Assembly: GCA_001931875.2 (NCBI GenBank)
Contig: MSJH02000214.1
Location: 1-22,576 of the forward strand
DNA from: Byssochlamys sp. IMV 00236
Lineage: Eukaryota; Ascomycota; Eurotiomycetes; Eurotiales; Thermoascaceae
Length of the DNA stretch: 22,576 nucleotides
Direction of reading: 5' to 3'
Shown here: positions 1-9,634 of the stretch, piece after piece
Layout of the letters: each line of letters starts with the position of its first letter
Position numbering within the stretch: position 1 is the stretch's first letter
Translations under genes and position numbers: made by a program
The notes under the pieces: generated by a model
The model's database searches: none
Seen by the model: only the letters and a program-made list of their open reading frames with translations
What the model was told of the DNA's origin: nothing

Positions 1-363
1 GAAGGACGCGAAGATAGACCTCGACATGAAAAGATTCCTGAGAGTGTCATGAATTACTATGTTGAACAATACAAGAAGCGTGGTGCTCGTGGTGGATTGA
101 ACTGGTATAAGCAAACTCATAATAACTATGTGCAATGCAAAGGATTGGATCCTATTATCCGCAAACCTGCTATGATGGTTATGGCCGAAAAGGACGCTGC
201 TTTGCCTCCCTCCATGGCCTCCAGAATGCCCGAATTCATTCCTGGTATTGAAATGCACCTTGTCAGTGATTCTGGTCACTGGATCCTTTGGGAAAAACCA
301 GAAGAATGTAACCAACTCTTAAAGAACTTCCTCGGCAGAGTAGATCCTGCCAACAAATTGTAA
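1..363 (+). CDS. Epoxide hydrolase-like alpha/beta hydrolase, copy A (3' part only)
   Basis: This is the last 120 codons of an alpha/beta-hydrolase-fold protein, open from base 1 and ending at TAA 361-363; the 5' part lies outside the window. It keeps the catalytic acid context (AEKDAALPP) and the catalytic histidine context (DSGHW), so the visible part is not obviously broken. It is almost identical to the C-terminal third of the complete gene at 9882-10951 (base 1 corresponds to base 10595). Two short stretches differ strongly: around 207-232, and the last codons, where this copy ends in PANKL and the other in DHAC. By analogy with the complete copy, the product would hydrate epoxides to diols, probably in the cytosol; the substrate is unknown. 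Confidence 0.85.
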   Translation, partial: EGREDRPRHEKIPESVMNYYVEQYKKRGARGGLNWYKQTHNNYVQCKGLDPIIRKPAMMVMAEKDAALPPSMASRMPEFIPGIEMHLVSDSGHWILWEKPEECNQLLKNFLGRVDPANKL

Positions 364-488
364 TAAACTAAATTGTACAGTGCTAACGATGCCAAATGGC
401 GTTATTGCAAATCATATTGGACGTTTTAAAGCTTGGATGGAGTTGAACGAAAATAGTGTACACTGTCCTTTTTTATTTCTTTTATTAT

Positions 489-745
489 AAATCAAATACT
501 GGTAAATTAGTTTTTGCGCCAGCAGCTAAGCATAAGTTTCGCTTGGTAAATTGCACAATGTAAATTGGCGTATTTCTAGTGGAAAACGTTGACAGATGAT
601 CATCGCTGATAATAGTAATAATAATACATTATTAAACCTTTAGTCATTCATTATTACAGATATTACCTTTCCAACATATTCCTTTTACTCTTTTTTGCGT
701 TCAAATCCATGAGCAATGGCTTCATCTTGTCTTTTTTATCCTTTG
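489..745. repeat. Segmental duplication, copy A, left block
   Basis: DNA downstream of epoxide hydrolase copy A that recurs, with few changes, at about 11034-11248 downstream of copy B. It contains a short TAA-type microsatellite near 606-626 and runs into the 3' coding end of TAF5. About 48 bp here (roughly 650-697), covering the TAF5 stop codon, have no counterpart in copy B. The stretch just before it, 364-488, does not align with the matching place in copy B. Confidence 0.85.
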
Positions 746-2825
746 CTTTCCCATTCAGCTTTGTCCTTTTAAAATCTGATGATTGCTCTTCTCTAAATTC
801 ATTTGGCGTGTTCTTATTCACATCCCACACTCTCACAGTCCCATCTCCGCTTCCCGAGACAAGAATGGTACTATCTGCATTAAATGTAATCGAATAAATA
901 AACCCTGTATGTCCTGTCATCGTCTTGAGCCGTCTGCCACTTCCCAAGTCCCATAGTATAATATTAGTGTCTTCCCCTGCAGATGCCATCCAGCGACCAT
1001 TGGGTGATATAGCCACTGCATGAACTGAGCCAGTGTGTCCAGTAAATACTCGAACACATGTACCTCTTTGAACATCCCACAGTCGTACCGTTTTATCACA
1101 AGATCCAGTGACAAGGTATTTAGAATTGGGATGAAACTTTACTGTCTATATAGAATAAAGTAAGAGCCTGCATTATTATGTTGTATGCTCCAAGTACATT
1201 CACGTCCGATAAATGCCCTGCAAATATTCGCAAAGGATGCACATGATCACAACTCCATAATCTTGCTGTCCGATCATGTGAGGCAGTAGCAAAGTAAAAT
1301 CCGTACGGTCCAAAATCTACATCCCAAACGGGATAGTTGTGACTTTTGTAGCATACCAGGTTCTTGTATGTTTTAAGGCACCATAATCTTACTATCAAGA
1401 TGTTTTATTATTGTTTTAATTATCTCCTTTTTATTATTTACCTGTCTTGTCTTCTGAACATGATATAAGATATTGGTTATCATGACTAAAGCTTAAGCCA
1501 AAAATAGGGCCAGAGTGACCTACTAGCTTCTTATATTGTGTCCCTGGGAGATCTTTTGATAGCAATTAGTCTTGGCTTACTGACAAAGAACTGTTTGCCT
1601 TACTTTTGTCCATCTCATTTCTATCTCTTAGTTTCTCTCCTTTTAGGTTCCAAACTTTGATAAATGATTCCGAAAAGCCTCCGGCTATAAGCGTTGCATC
1701 TTCGGATATAGCAATGCAATTGAGCCTATAAAATGATCAATTAGCACATACAATGGCACCATAATAACTTATATTTACTGATCCTGTGTATGATGGAACG
1801 TATAAAGGCAGATATTTGGCTGCGCGAGGCTCCCTAAAGATACAAGCTTTCTTATTTCATTCAATGACTCTATTTCTGCTTGTACATCTGTATTTTCACT
1901 ATTGACATATGTATGAGTACCAGTAAAAGTGAATGGGGGTTTTTCTTACTATGGCAAGATAAACGGTTCATCCAGTTCCATTGCTTCCGCTTCTGATTTA
2001 ATTCTTGTTTCATCCATACTCTACGACATTCTTTTGTATTTATTTCCCATGTCTAATCAATGAATGCTTTTTTGATATATGGCTCAAACCTTTACCTTCC
2101 CCTGATCGGATACTTCGCCTGCAGATACCGGTGGTAGTTTGTTTATATTCAAATGCTGGTTAACAATCCTCAAGAGCGTTTTATGTTGACTTTCATGAAG
2201 GAATCGATAAAACAATTCGAGTGGAATAGGTGATAGTTTCACAGTATATTTATGAGCTAATTGGTCCTGTATCGAGGTTGTATTGAAAACTGCATTCAAT
2301 TCGTCCTCATGCATAACATGATCTTGTTTAAAAGCATGAAAAAAATCATTTGCTGTGAAATTTACAATAATTACGATTGAAATGTTTATACAAAAGAGAC
2401 AAAAAAGCTTACCATAGTCAACAAGTCCTCTTGCTTTAAATTGTAGAAAAATGTAAATGAATATTGGATACAGTAGAGCTTGGAGTTCATTCTAAAAATA
2501 TATAAGATTCTATTAAAGTATAGATTCCATAAGCATTTACCTTGTATATATCAAGTGCATTCATTATCCATTCTCTCAAGTGTTCATAGCTTGATTGGAC
2601 AGTTTCAATGTCTTCAAAATCGTGTTCTTGTATTGATTTTAACAAATCACATGTGTCATTGGTAGTTTTGTATTGTTGTAATAGATGATCCAAGGAAATG
2701 CTTTCCTGCTGTATTGTTGACGCGCTATATCCTCTCTTTATAAAGTAATTTGAAACGATTCTTTCGACATCTGATTGTGAAGGTAATGTGGGACTGTTTA
2801 GTGGTGTCTGTGAAGGTACTGACAT
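663..2825 (-). CDS. TAF5: Transcription initiation factor TFIID subunit 5 (WD40 protein)
   Basis: Nine exons on the minus strand: 2825-2541, 2491-2413, 2352-2096, 2020-1950, 1898-1779, 1725-1604, 1552-1442, 1391-1198 and 1145-663. They join in frame to give 573 aa. Residues about 15-200 hold the LisH-like start (YFIKRGYSAST) and the TAF5 N-terminal dimerisation domain (SYEHLREWIMNALDIYK, then QALLYPIFIYIFL). A short acidic linker follows. From about residue 272 six WD40 repeats can be read, with typical GH...W spacing (LVGHSGPIFG, SHNYPVWDV, FAGHLSDVN, FTGHTGSVH, MTGHTGFIY). TAF5 is a scaffold of TFIID, and of SAGA in yeasts, and acts in the nucleus. The join between exons 6 and 7 is the least certain: its acceptor is AAAG, and an alternative is donor at 1576/acceptor near 1530. 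The donor of exon 8 is a weak GTACTT. The protein is shorter than many TAF5 proteins. It is the only intact TAF5 in the window; the duplicate was deleted. Confidence 0.93.
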
Positions 2826-3410
2826 GATGCGTAAAAGAAATAAAAAAAAAGAAGGGCCAGTGGATGGATTTTACAGCACATTAATATTTAGTGCTCCGAA
2901 TCGCAACGCTGAAAGAGTTTTAGGCATATGTGTATCGTTGCTTTGCTTTTGACATTGTTTATTTCTGCTAATCCATTGTACTGTTGTTCATTCATTCGGT
3001 TGCTGTCTTGTAGATGCTTTCGTATTCAATCTAACTGTGTACTCTGCTCTTCCTTCTAGCATATTTTTTTTTAAAGAAAAGACAAGCTTACAACTTGATA
3101 CTTTATCATTCTTGACTTTCAGCTGTATGGATAGGAAGCAGTAAAGGAGTCATGAGAAGTAAAGATCCAAAAGGATTTTCTGCTTTTGACCTAACGTTGG
3201 ACGGATTAAGCATAAAAGTATATGCAATGGTTTTCGATCCTGACAACTTCTCCTTATGAATTTTATCCAGTTCATCTGAGTTATGCGATTAAGCAATTTT
3301 TTTTATTTATTAAACCCAAGTGAGCACGCAACATTTTTATATTGGACAGTTCAAAGAATGAAAGAGGTATCTAAAAGCCCTTCTGAGCTTGAGAGTAAAA
3401 ATGCGATGAC
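2826..3410. other. TAF5 upstream region, duplicated non-coding DNA
   Basis: No gene is visible here. Bases 2884-3150 and 3222-3280 recur at about 11249-11515 and 11599-11675 next to the deleted TAF5 copy. I counted only a handful of differences over the first 260 bases. The part next to the TAF5 start is A-rich on the plus strand and presumably holds the TAF5 promoter. Bases 3280-3400 have no counterpart in copy B and lead into the transposon block. Confidence 0.6.
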
Positions 3411-3437
3411 TTGAAGAGAGGGGCAGAGAAGTGGATC

Positions 3438-3668
3438 TCAGGAAGGGAGATTGTTAAAGTAACAAAAAGTAGAACTCATGTCTTTTTTGATGGGAAAGAG
3501 CTCAAGGCATTCGTTACGATCAATATATCCTTTGTTAGCAAGGAGACTGGCTACAGCCTGCTTGACAGGACCTTTAAGGTAATCGGGAGTACGAAGGATA
3601 TGACAGATAAAAAAGCCACGCACCCACAAGTGCAATATTTGGTCCTGCAAGTAAGGTATCTTCGTCAT
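3438..3668 (-). pseudogene. LINE ORF1 fragment (LINE-A), inverted
   Basis: A minus-strand open stretch of 76 codons. Its middle (LKGPVKQAVASLLANKGY) resembles the C-terminal domain of the ORF1 protein of LINE-B (IRAPVKTAVARYFDNQGW, residues about 258-275 there), with matching spacing of the P-V-K, A-V-A and N-x-G positions. The N-terminal coiled coil and RNA-binding regions are missing, so this is a fragment. It lies head to head with a plus-strand fragment of the end of LINE ORF2, starting at about 3650. That arrangement suggests an inverted 5' part of the same insertion. Confidence 0.55.
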
Positions 3669-4730
3669 ATATTTGCCCCAAATGGAACTCCCTCACTGAT
3701 ACAGTCTATTATACAACACCATTTGTTCAATATTTCCAGGAATTATCATTTCCGCTTTCTTTCCTTCTTTGTGCCTGCATGTTGGAAATATGATCTCATT
3801 TATCCTCTGTCTATCATGCAGCCCATCTACAAAGCCTTTGATCATTTTGGATTCAGCCCAGATTTTTCCTCATTATCTCTTGCAAACATCCTGCTGTTAC
3901 CTTTAGCAAATTTGTTCCTCTCCATTCCAGATTTTTGCCACCTCAGGGTTTTGACTTCAAACTTTTTTATTATCGATGATGCAACCGAACGCCTACGTTT
4001 GCGAGTGAGAAGTAAATACCCTATTAAGTCTAGCCTGTGTCAGCGACTGTACAAAGATATGTCACAACACAGAACAATACGATTGCAGTTGTTCCTCTGG
4101 GACGTTATTCTGCAAGACGTACCACATATCACAGAAGATCAAACTGCTGATACCCTTGTACTGCCATTTCAACAACAACCGTTGCGGCAACAATTCTCCT
4201 CCATTCAATTTAGACGGCTCTCAGACCACTTCCTTCTATGCCAAGATTCCTCATTCATGTGTCTCGCCTCAAGATGTTCTGGAAAGCGGATATGCTACTA
4301 CAAGCGCGGATAGTGTGGTATAGGGTCCTCCGCTCTAAATTGCTTACAATGGCTTATTTATATCAGATTAATGTCTTTTCTTCCCCTCAATGTCGAATTT
4401 GTCAAGCGAATGAAGATAATATTGCCTATTTTCTGGTTTTTTGCTCTTTCAAACACCCGATATCACAATCTATCCTACAACCTTATTATGCCAATATGAA
4501 CCTACAGCCTGCACATATGCTCGCTCTACTGCGTACTCTAAAAGCATCTCATCTCATCCATCCTTCACAAGTTCACACTATACTCACTATTGTCTGGATT
4601 ACGCTGTAGTTATTATGGATCTCTCACTGACAATCAGTTATTCAGAACATTCCTTTCCCTTCCTCTCTTTTGTCAAACAGTGTCTCGCAGGAATCCATAT
4701 TCTTAAACAAGCATCCATTGCTTGAACGGT
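3650..4730 (+). pseudogene. LINE ORF2 C-terminal fragment (LINE-A)
   Basis: Degenerate coding DNA for the region after the reverse transcriptase core of a non-LTR element. The first frame runs to the stop at 4313 and includes the segment ERLRLRVRSKYP, then HRTIRLQLFLWD. A frameshift near 4240-4290 moves the reading to the frame ending at 4609, which carries FWKADMLLQARIVWYRVLRSK and a zf-RVT-like zinc motif, CRICQANEDNIAYFLVFC. In that motif the expected histidine before the last cysteine appears as tyrosine. No endonuclease or YADD core is present, so the copy is truncated and dead. It belongs to a different family from LINE-B, whose C-terminus ends with a WLPGG...IHCLQMHRRL type domain. Confidence 0.75.
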
Positions 4731-4783
4731 TACATTTATTTTCCTTCCTTTCTCTTCTTTTCTATGCTCCATATACTGTTCTT

Positions 4784-4991
4784 TTACACTATTCCCAGAA
4801 AGGGATGTCGCACTGACTTATCGCTTTTTTGTATAAATTGTATTATAAAAACTGTAGAAATGCGACTTTACTTTCTGAAAAGACTGTACATTATTTCCAG
4901 AAAGTAATGTCGTTCCAAGATGCCGTATTTTGTATATTTTGTATTATAAATTTTCGGATTATGCGATATTACTTATAGAAAAAACTGTACA
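4784..4991 (+). repeat. Two diverged tandem units of about 105 bp with a 15-bp inverted repeat
   Basis: Unit 1 (about 4784-4890) begins ACTATTCCCAGAAAGGGATG and unit 2 (about 4891-4991) begins TTATTTCCAGAAAGTAATG. Both contain TTTTGTAT...TTGTATTATAAA, then ATGCGA, TTACTT and a closing ACTGTACA. Across the junction, 4863-4877 (CGACTTTACTTTCTG) and 4898-4912 (CAGAAAGTAATGTCG) are reverse complements with one mismatch. They could form a hairpin with a 20-nt loop. The position just after the LINE-A ORF2 relic suggests the 3' UTR of that element, but a small non-autonomous element is also possible. Confidence 0.6.
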
Positions 4992-5002
4992 TCTTACAAT
5001 AA
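4987..5002 (+). repeat. Target-site duplication of LINE-B, left copy
   Basis: The 16 bases GTACATCTTACAATAA occur here and again at 9720-9735, exactly flanking the LINE-B coding region and its untranslated ends. A perfect direct repeat of this length is typical of target-primed reverse transcription. Confidence 0.85.
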
Positions 5003-5118
5003 GAGCTTTTTTTCCGCTTTCTATACGTTACACGCACATTTACAAACAAATAAAATATATATATATAACTTCATTAAACCTCAATGCCACCTAGAGTTTG
5101 AGGATGCAAGCCTACTGT

Positions 5119-5142
5119 ACCTGTTCTTTCGAGCGAACAGGT
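5119..5142 (+). other. Perfect 8-bp hairpin in the LINE-B 5' UTR
   Basis: ACCTGTTC (5119-5126) and GAACAGGT (5135-5142) are exact reverse complements separated by TTTCGAGC. In the element RNA this would form a stem-loop about 160 nt upstream of the ORF1 start. It could belong to a structured leader, but no function is known to me. Confidence 0.55.
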
Positions 5143-5301
5143 CCGAAGTTTATATAAGCAATTTGAGATCCAACGTCGACGGCTCGTTTGCACCAGTTGT
5201 CAAACAGTGGACTCCTTATACCGCAGTGAAACTTCGCCAGGCGACCCCCTCAGCCTAGCTTCATTTGTAAATGCTGTAACAAGAACTATGATGCCCCTAC
5301 C

Positions 5302-6264
5302 ATGGCCAACTTGCTTCAGTTTGTTTCAACAACTACTGAAACACCTTCTGATGCCAACGCCCAGAACTCATTGGAAATTTCTGGGTCATCATCCCCGAGC
5401 CCCGAGAACAATGGTTTGACATCCAGTGTAACCATTGCCGATTTGCAATCTACCATTGAAAAACTATATGCCGAACTTAAACAGACCCAAGCTGAGCTCA
5501 AACAAGCCCAGGAGGAAATTCAAGCATTGCGCATCCAACAAACTTTTGCTGATTCCTGGCCCTATACTGACTTAAACGATTCTCAGTTCCCACCTCTGCA
5601 CCCTCCCTCTCAACCACTCCCTCCTTGGCGAGGCACAGCCCGGCTCAATAGCATCAAAACCTTCATGCTCGAAAAACGTCAACAACGTCGAATCCAACGC
5701 CAGGAAACCGCTGCTCGATTTTTGCAACCACCTTTCGAGAACCAAGGTTATCAATATATCTACACACCGACTAAAGCCCGTGTACCCGTCGGGCAATTGA
5801 GAAACCGTCTTCGTCAACTGGACATTAACAATAGCCGTATTCTTAACATTCATTACCTCACCCACAACGTTGTGGCTCTCCTTGTCCACAGCGATTATGC
5901 GTTCGAACTGAAATCCCACCTCCAAAAATTTAAGGTACGCACCAAGGGCGATTTCAACCCTTGCGACGGCTCAATCCTTATGGATCACAAATATGAACAT
6001 TGTTCTAAAGAAGAACCGGACGACTTTGCCTTTATGTACCATAGTGATTGCGTGAAGAAAGCCCTAACCTATATCCGTGCTCCAGTCAAGACAGCTGTAG
6101 CCCGTTACTTTGACAATCAAGGTTGGATTAGCAAATCCGTCCTTGATGAAAGCCTTCCTACTAAAGTCATCAACCCAACAGATGTCTTCAATGTTGATGA
6201 GGACGCCGCTATGCTTCTCTCGGATCGTGAGGAACCACCTCTCAACTATAATGACCACAATTAG
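5302..6264 (+). CDS. LINE-B ORF1 protein (coiled-coil, nucleic-acid-binding type)
   Basis: An uninterrupted frame of 320 codons. The chosen ATG sits in CCTACCATGGCC, a strong eukaryotic start context. Residues 1-40 are Ser/Thr/Asn-rich. Residues about 47-80 form a coiled coil with heptads (TIEKLYAELKQTQAELKQ), expected to drive oligomerisation. Residues 110-140 are rich in Arg, Gln and Lys. Residues about 150-212 look like a small alpha/beta RNA-binding fold (YIYTPTKARVPVGQLRNRLR, then VVALLVHSDYA). Residues 245-290 form a C-terminal domain also seen in the inverted LINE-A fragment. No CCHC zinc knuckle is visible. ORF1 proteins of LINEs bind element RNA in a ribonucleoprotein and chaperone nucleic acids; that role is inferred here by position and architecture. 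The frame is intact although ORF2 downstream is heavily mutated. Confidence 0.8.
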   Translation: MANLLQFVSTTTETPSDANAQNSLEISGSSSPSPENNGLTSSVTIADLQSTIEKLYAELKQTQAELKQAQEEIQALRIQQTFADSWPYTDLNDSQFPPLHPPSQPLPPWRGTARLNSIKTFMLEKRQQRRIQRQETAARFLQPPFENQGYQYIYTPTKARVPVGQLRNRLRQLDINNSRILNIHYLTHNVVALLVHSDYAFELKSHLQKFKVRTKGDFNPCDGSILMDHKYEHCSKEEPDDFAFMYHSDCVKKALTYIRAPVKTAVARYFDNQGWISKSVLDESLPTKVINPTDVFNVDEDAAMLLSDREEPPLNYNDHN

Positions 6265-9200
6265 CATATCGCTAATCAACGCCACTGGTCTACCAACACA
6301 AGCTATCTCACCACTCCTTAAATTAACTGAATCCTCTTCCGTTCTTTTAATTACCGAAACCTGGCTCCTCTCACCTAACAAGTATCCTACATCCTGGCAA
6401 CAATTTCACACTTATGGTCAACCTATCCAATCAATCAAGAATCGAGGTAGTCTTGGTATTACCCCGTTAGTCAACCCTTCCTGTCCTTTCTCAGTATAAT
6501 ATATTCCTCCCAGGCATCCTCTACTAGCTAGGTATACCTTGTCTTTCGTTATATCGAAACACCTTGTCCATTGTCTCTACTTACCTCCATCTTTGTCACA
6601 TACAGAAATTTCCAGCATCCTTGACTTACTACCCTTGGATTTAACCAATATTACATCCACAATCATCTGCGGCAGCATCAACGTACGACTAGGACATATT
6701 ACTGGAGATACTATTCATACTCACCGAGGACAAATATTATATGACTGGATCAAATCACATGGTATGATTATATGGAATTGAAAGATTGGCCTATGGATCA
6801 CCCACATATATGACTTTTAATGATAGCAGCATTATTGACTACTTCATCAGTACGACAGAACTACCTTATCCACAGCTACTAATCAGAGATGGCTTATCGC
6901 TTGATCCTTATCATAAGTTTATGACACTCTCCTTTCAAGTTGCAACACCATCCCTGAGAACCAATGCACCCAAACGAATCTTATGGCACTTAAACAAACT
7001 AAAAGATGACCAGCTCAGATCTCAATATCTGGAACACTTTTCTCATCTCACTAAGGATCTCATACCAACCAACATCCCTTCCTTTGACAACAGATCCTCC
7101 GCAGCGACATATATTGAGCAATTCAGTCGAGCCCTTTGTCAAGCGATCTATTTATCTCCGGCTTTGGTTTGTAAACATCATACAAGACGACCAGATATTT
7201 TTCAGCAACAGTTTTGGACACGCGAATTACAAGAGATCTTTGATCTAAAAGAATACCACTACAGGAAGTGGCGAAAAGCACAGGGAATAAACTGCCTAAA
7301 ATATTGGCTGCTCCATCAAGAAACTAAAGCTAAATTGCGCAGAATGATCCAGCAACGAAGGCGAGAAACCTGGAAAGATTTCTGTAACAAAATGGAAAAG
7401 GGGGTGTATACTAAAACTATCGCAAGGCTGTGTAAATATGCAAAAACAGAAACCTAAAGCCCTCTTTTTCTACCATAGATGGCCTTGAATAGCAGCAGAA
7501 GTAATGGTTTCGCGCTTGCAAACAATCTATTCAGGACGACTACTCCAAGATATGGACGAAGATCATTCGTTACTGTATCACTCTACTCTTCTTTCGTAAG
7601 ATACCTGCTCAATCTTACTGGATGATGTCAAAGACGCTCTTAGACAGTTGCCACCTAAGAAGGCACCAGGCCATGATCATCTCCGGCAAGAGATGCTCAC
7701 TCCTCTATAGCCCATCCTTGCACCTATACTGCTGTTTCTGTTTCAGCTATGCTGGACATAATCTTACACGCCTGCTGACTGGCGTCTGGTCCAAGTAATA
7801 CCGATTTATAAGAGAGATGACCCGACCGAGCCTGGGAATCATCGACCTATTAGCCTCACATCTGTCTTCCGAAAGCTGTTAGAACGTAGTATCCATCACT
7901 TTCTGATTGATCACAGTCCTCCTTTGGACATAGCCCAAGGTGGGTTTTGAGAATCTAGAGGATCCTTAGACCAGGCCCTTTACCTAACAGAGATATGTAA
8001 CATTCTCCGTCGCCATTACCGCATAACCCTATGGCATTCTTGGACATCAAGTCAGCATATGACACTGTGGACCGCCGCCAAATACGGCACACGCTAGAAA
8101 GGACATCACCTGCAGCACTCGTTAGCCTACTACGGAACTTATTTGACGCGGCCTGAATAGAAGTGCTACTCAACAATGCAACATCTACCCGCTTCTCACC
8201 AGTCACCGGCGTCTTACAAGGGTCAATCCTCTCTCCATTTTTGTATTCTATATACATAAACGAGCTATCTCGCCTTCTGCGCCCACAACCTATAACCACG
8301 GATATTCCCCCTACCGAACTTATCCTTAGGTTGAACTGCCCCCTCTATGCTGACAATGTGGTTCTTATAGCTGATAAGGCCGATATGCCAACTCTCCTCA
8401 AGTCTTGCGAAGATCATAGTTACAAGCCTGAGTACCGATGGAACCCAAGTAAATTCAATATATTAGACCCAACGCAACCGTTTCCAAGTTACATCTCTAT
8501 GGCGAACCAATTCCAAAGCAACCTTCCTTTTCTTATTTCGGAATCCCTTTCGTCCTAGTGGCTATCTCGATGCTGCTGCATTAATCAATTAAAACAAGAC
8601 CAAAGCCCTTGCCATTATGAACCAACTCTCAGCTATTGTTGTTCACCTAAAGGCTTTTCTCCTCTCCTTGGTACCCGCTTTTACAGCCACGTTGTTCGTG
8701 CTCAACTGGAATACGACTTGGCCATTACTAAGATCACCACATTCCTTAATAAACAACTGGAAGATGTTCAAAACGCCTGTTTGCGTCAAATTTTCGGTGG
8801 TTCTCACACATCTTCCGCCACGGTAATGCTACATATATCGAAGCTGCCAACCATGCAGAAACGTACTTATGCTCTGCAATCTCAGTTCCTTCTACGCTCC
8901 CTTGCTCTTCCAGAAGATGCTCTGTTACATCATCTTTTTCCACTTATTTGCCAACCCCGAAGCCACTCCCAATGGTACAAGCTCTCTAGGTCTCCCATTT
9001 GGAAGAGATGCTCCCCGACCTACAGTCCCTGGATCGTCGCTCTTTACGTTCGATACAACGAGAATATTGTCAAAACAGCCTCAACAATAAACGTTCTACG
9101 CATGTCTCCGTTCTTCTTATGCACTGTCGCCCAATTATCTCTCTCGACCCTGTCCTATGGCTACTTATGTTCAAGTCTGAAAGAAGTCGCTGCATATGTT

Positions 9201-9634
9201 GGCGCCTTGACTGGCTCCCTGGTGGTCGATACAAAACCTATCCTCGACACCCTGGCTAGTCCTTCACAAAAGCCCACACTATTCACTGTCTCCAGATGCA
9301 CCGTAGACTCATGATGCCCCAAACTATTTCTGACCCATTGTCCTTCCTTTTAAATATGTTGCCTACCAGGAAACCTCGCTCTCTTAACACAACACTCTCG
9401 TGGAGCATCCGTTGGCCAGCTACACGTAGAATCCTATATGAACTCGATTACTTCTATCACGCTAAGCTTCGGCCTACTCCGCCCACTTACCTCGGGCAAA
9501 GACTCTTAGGATGGTTCCCCCTCTTCTCCTTCTCACTAGTATATCTTACACTTGACCCCATTCACTCCTTCCAAAAAATTTTTACCCTTGATCCTAAAAG
9601 GGGTCTTTTAGTCACCACTATCCTTCCTCTCTGA
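6251..9634 (+). pseudogene. LINE-B ORF2: APE endonuclease plus reverse transcriptase, decayed
   Basis: The frame starts at ATG 6251, overlapping the end of ORF1 by 14 nt. The endonuclease part reads to 7457: LLITETWL carries the metal-binding Glu, and a GSINVRLG segment stands where a G-D-x-N motif is expected. Breaks include TAA at 6497-6499 (likely CAA before), a one-base insertion near 6779, TAA at 7455-7457, and several stops and shifts between 7458 and 7700. The reverse transcriptase part shows VIPIYKRDDPTEPGNHRPIS (7798-7857), a TGA after IAQGG near 7948, FLDIKSAYDTVDR (about 8036-8074), GVLQGSILSPF (about 8208-8240) and LYADNVVLIAD, where the usual YADD is YADN. After further shifts, the C-terminal region ends in WLPGG...AHTIHCLQMHRRL and DPLSFLLNMLP before TGA 9632-9634. 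ORF2 normally nicks the target DNA and copies the RNA; this copy cannot. Confidence 0.85.

Larger units (their letters stand above)
3438..4990 (+). mobile_element. LINE-A: old, truncated and rearranged non-LTR retrotransposon
   Basis: This groups the inverted ORF1 fragment (3438-3668, minus), the ORF2 C-terminal fragment (3650-4730, plus) and an AT-rich tail with two diverged copies of a unit of about 105 bp (4784-4991). LINE-B later landed at the end of this tail. Treating the three parts as one insertion is an inference; they could be remains of separate insertions. The outer ends are not sharp, and I found no target-site duplication for it. Confidence 0.55.

Noticed and set aside
709..897. 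Plus-strand open frame opposite the last TAF5 exon
   Set aside because: It is the antisense shadow of WD40-coding sequence and has no recognisable domain.
3411..3650. N-terminal part of a 300-codon plus-strand frame
   Set aside because: This part runs antisense to the ORF1-like fragment at 3438-3668. Only the part after about 3650 resembles a LINE ORF2, so the full frame is a chance fusion.
5572..5925. Minus-strand frame of 117 codons inside LINE-B ORF1
   Set aside because: Shadow of ORF1, with no family signal and no own start context.
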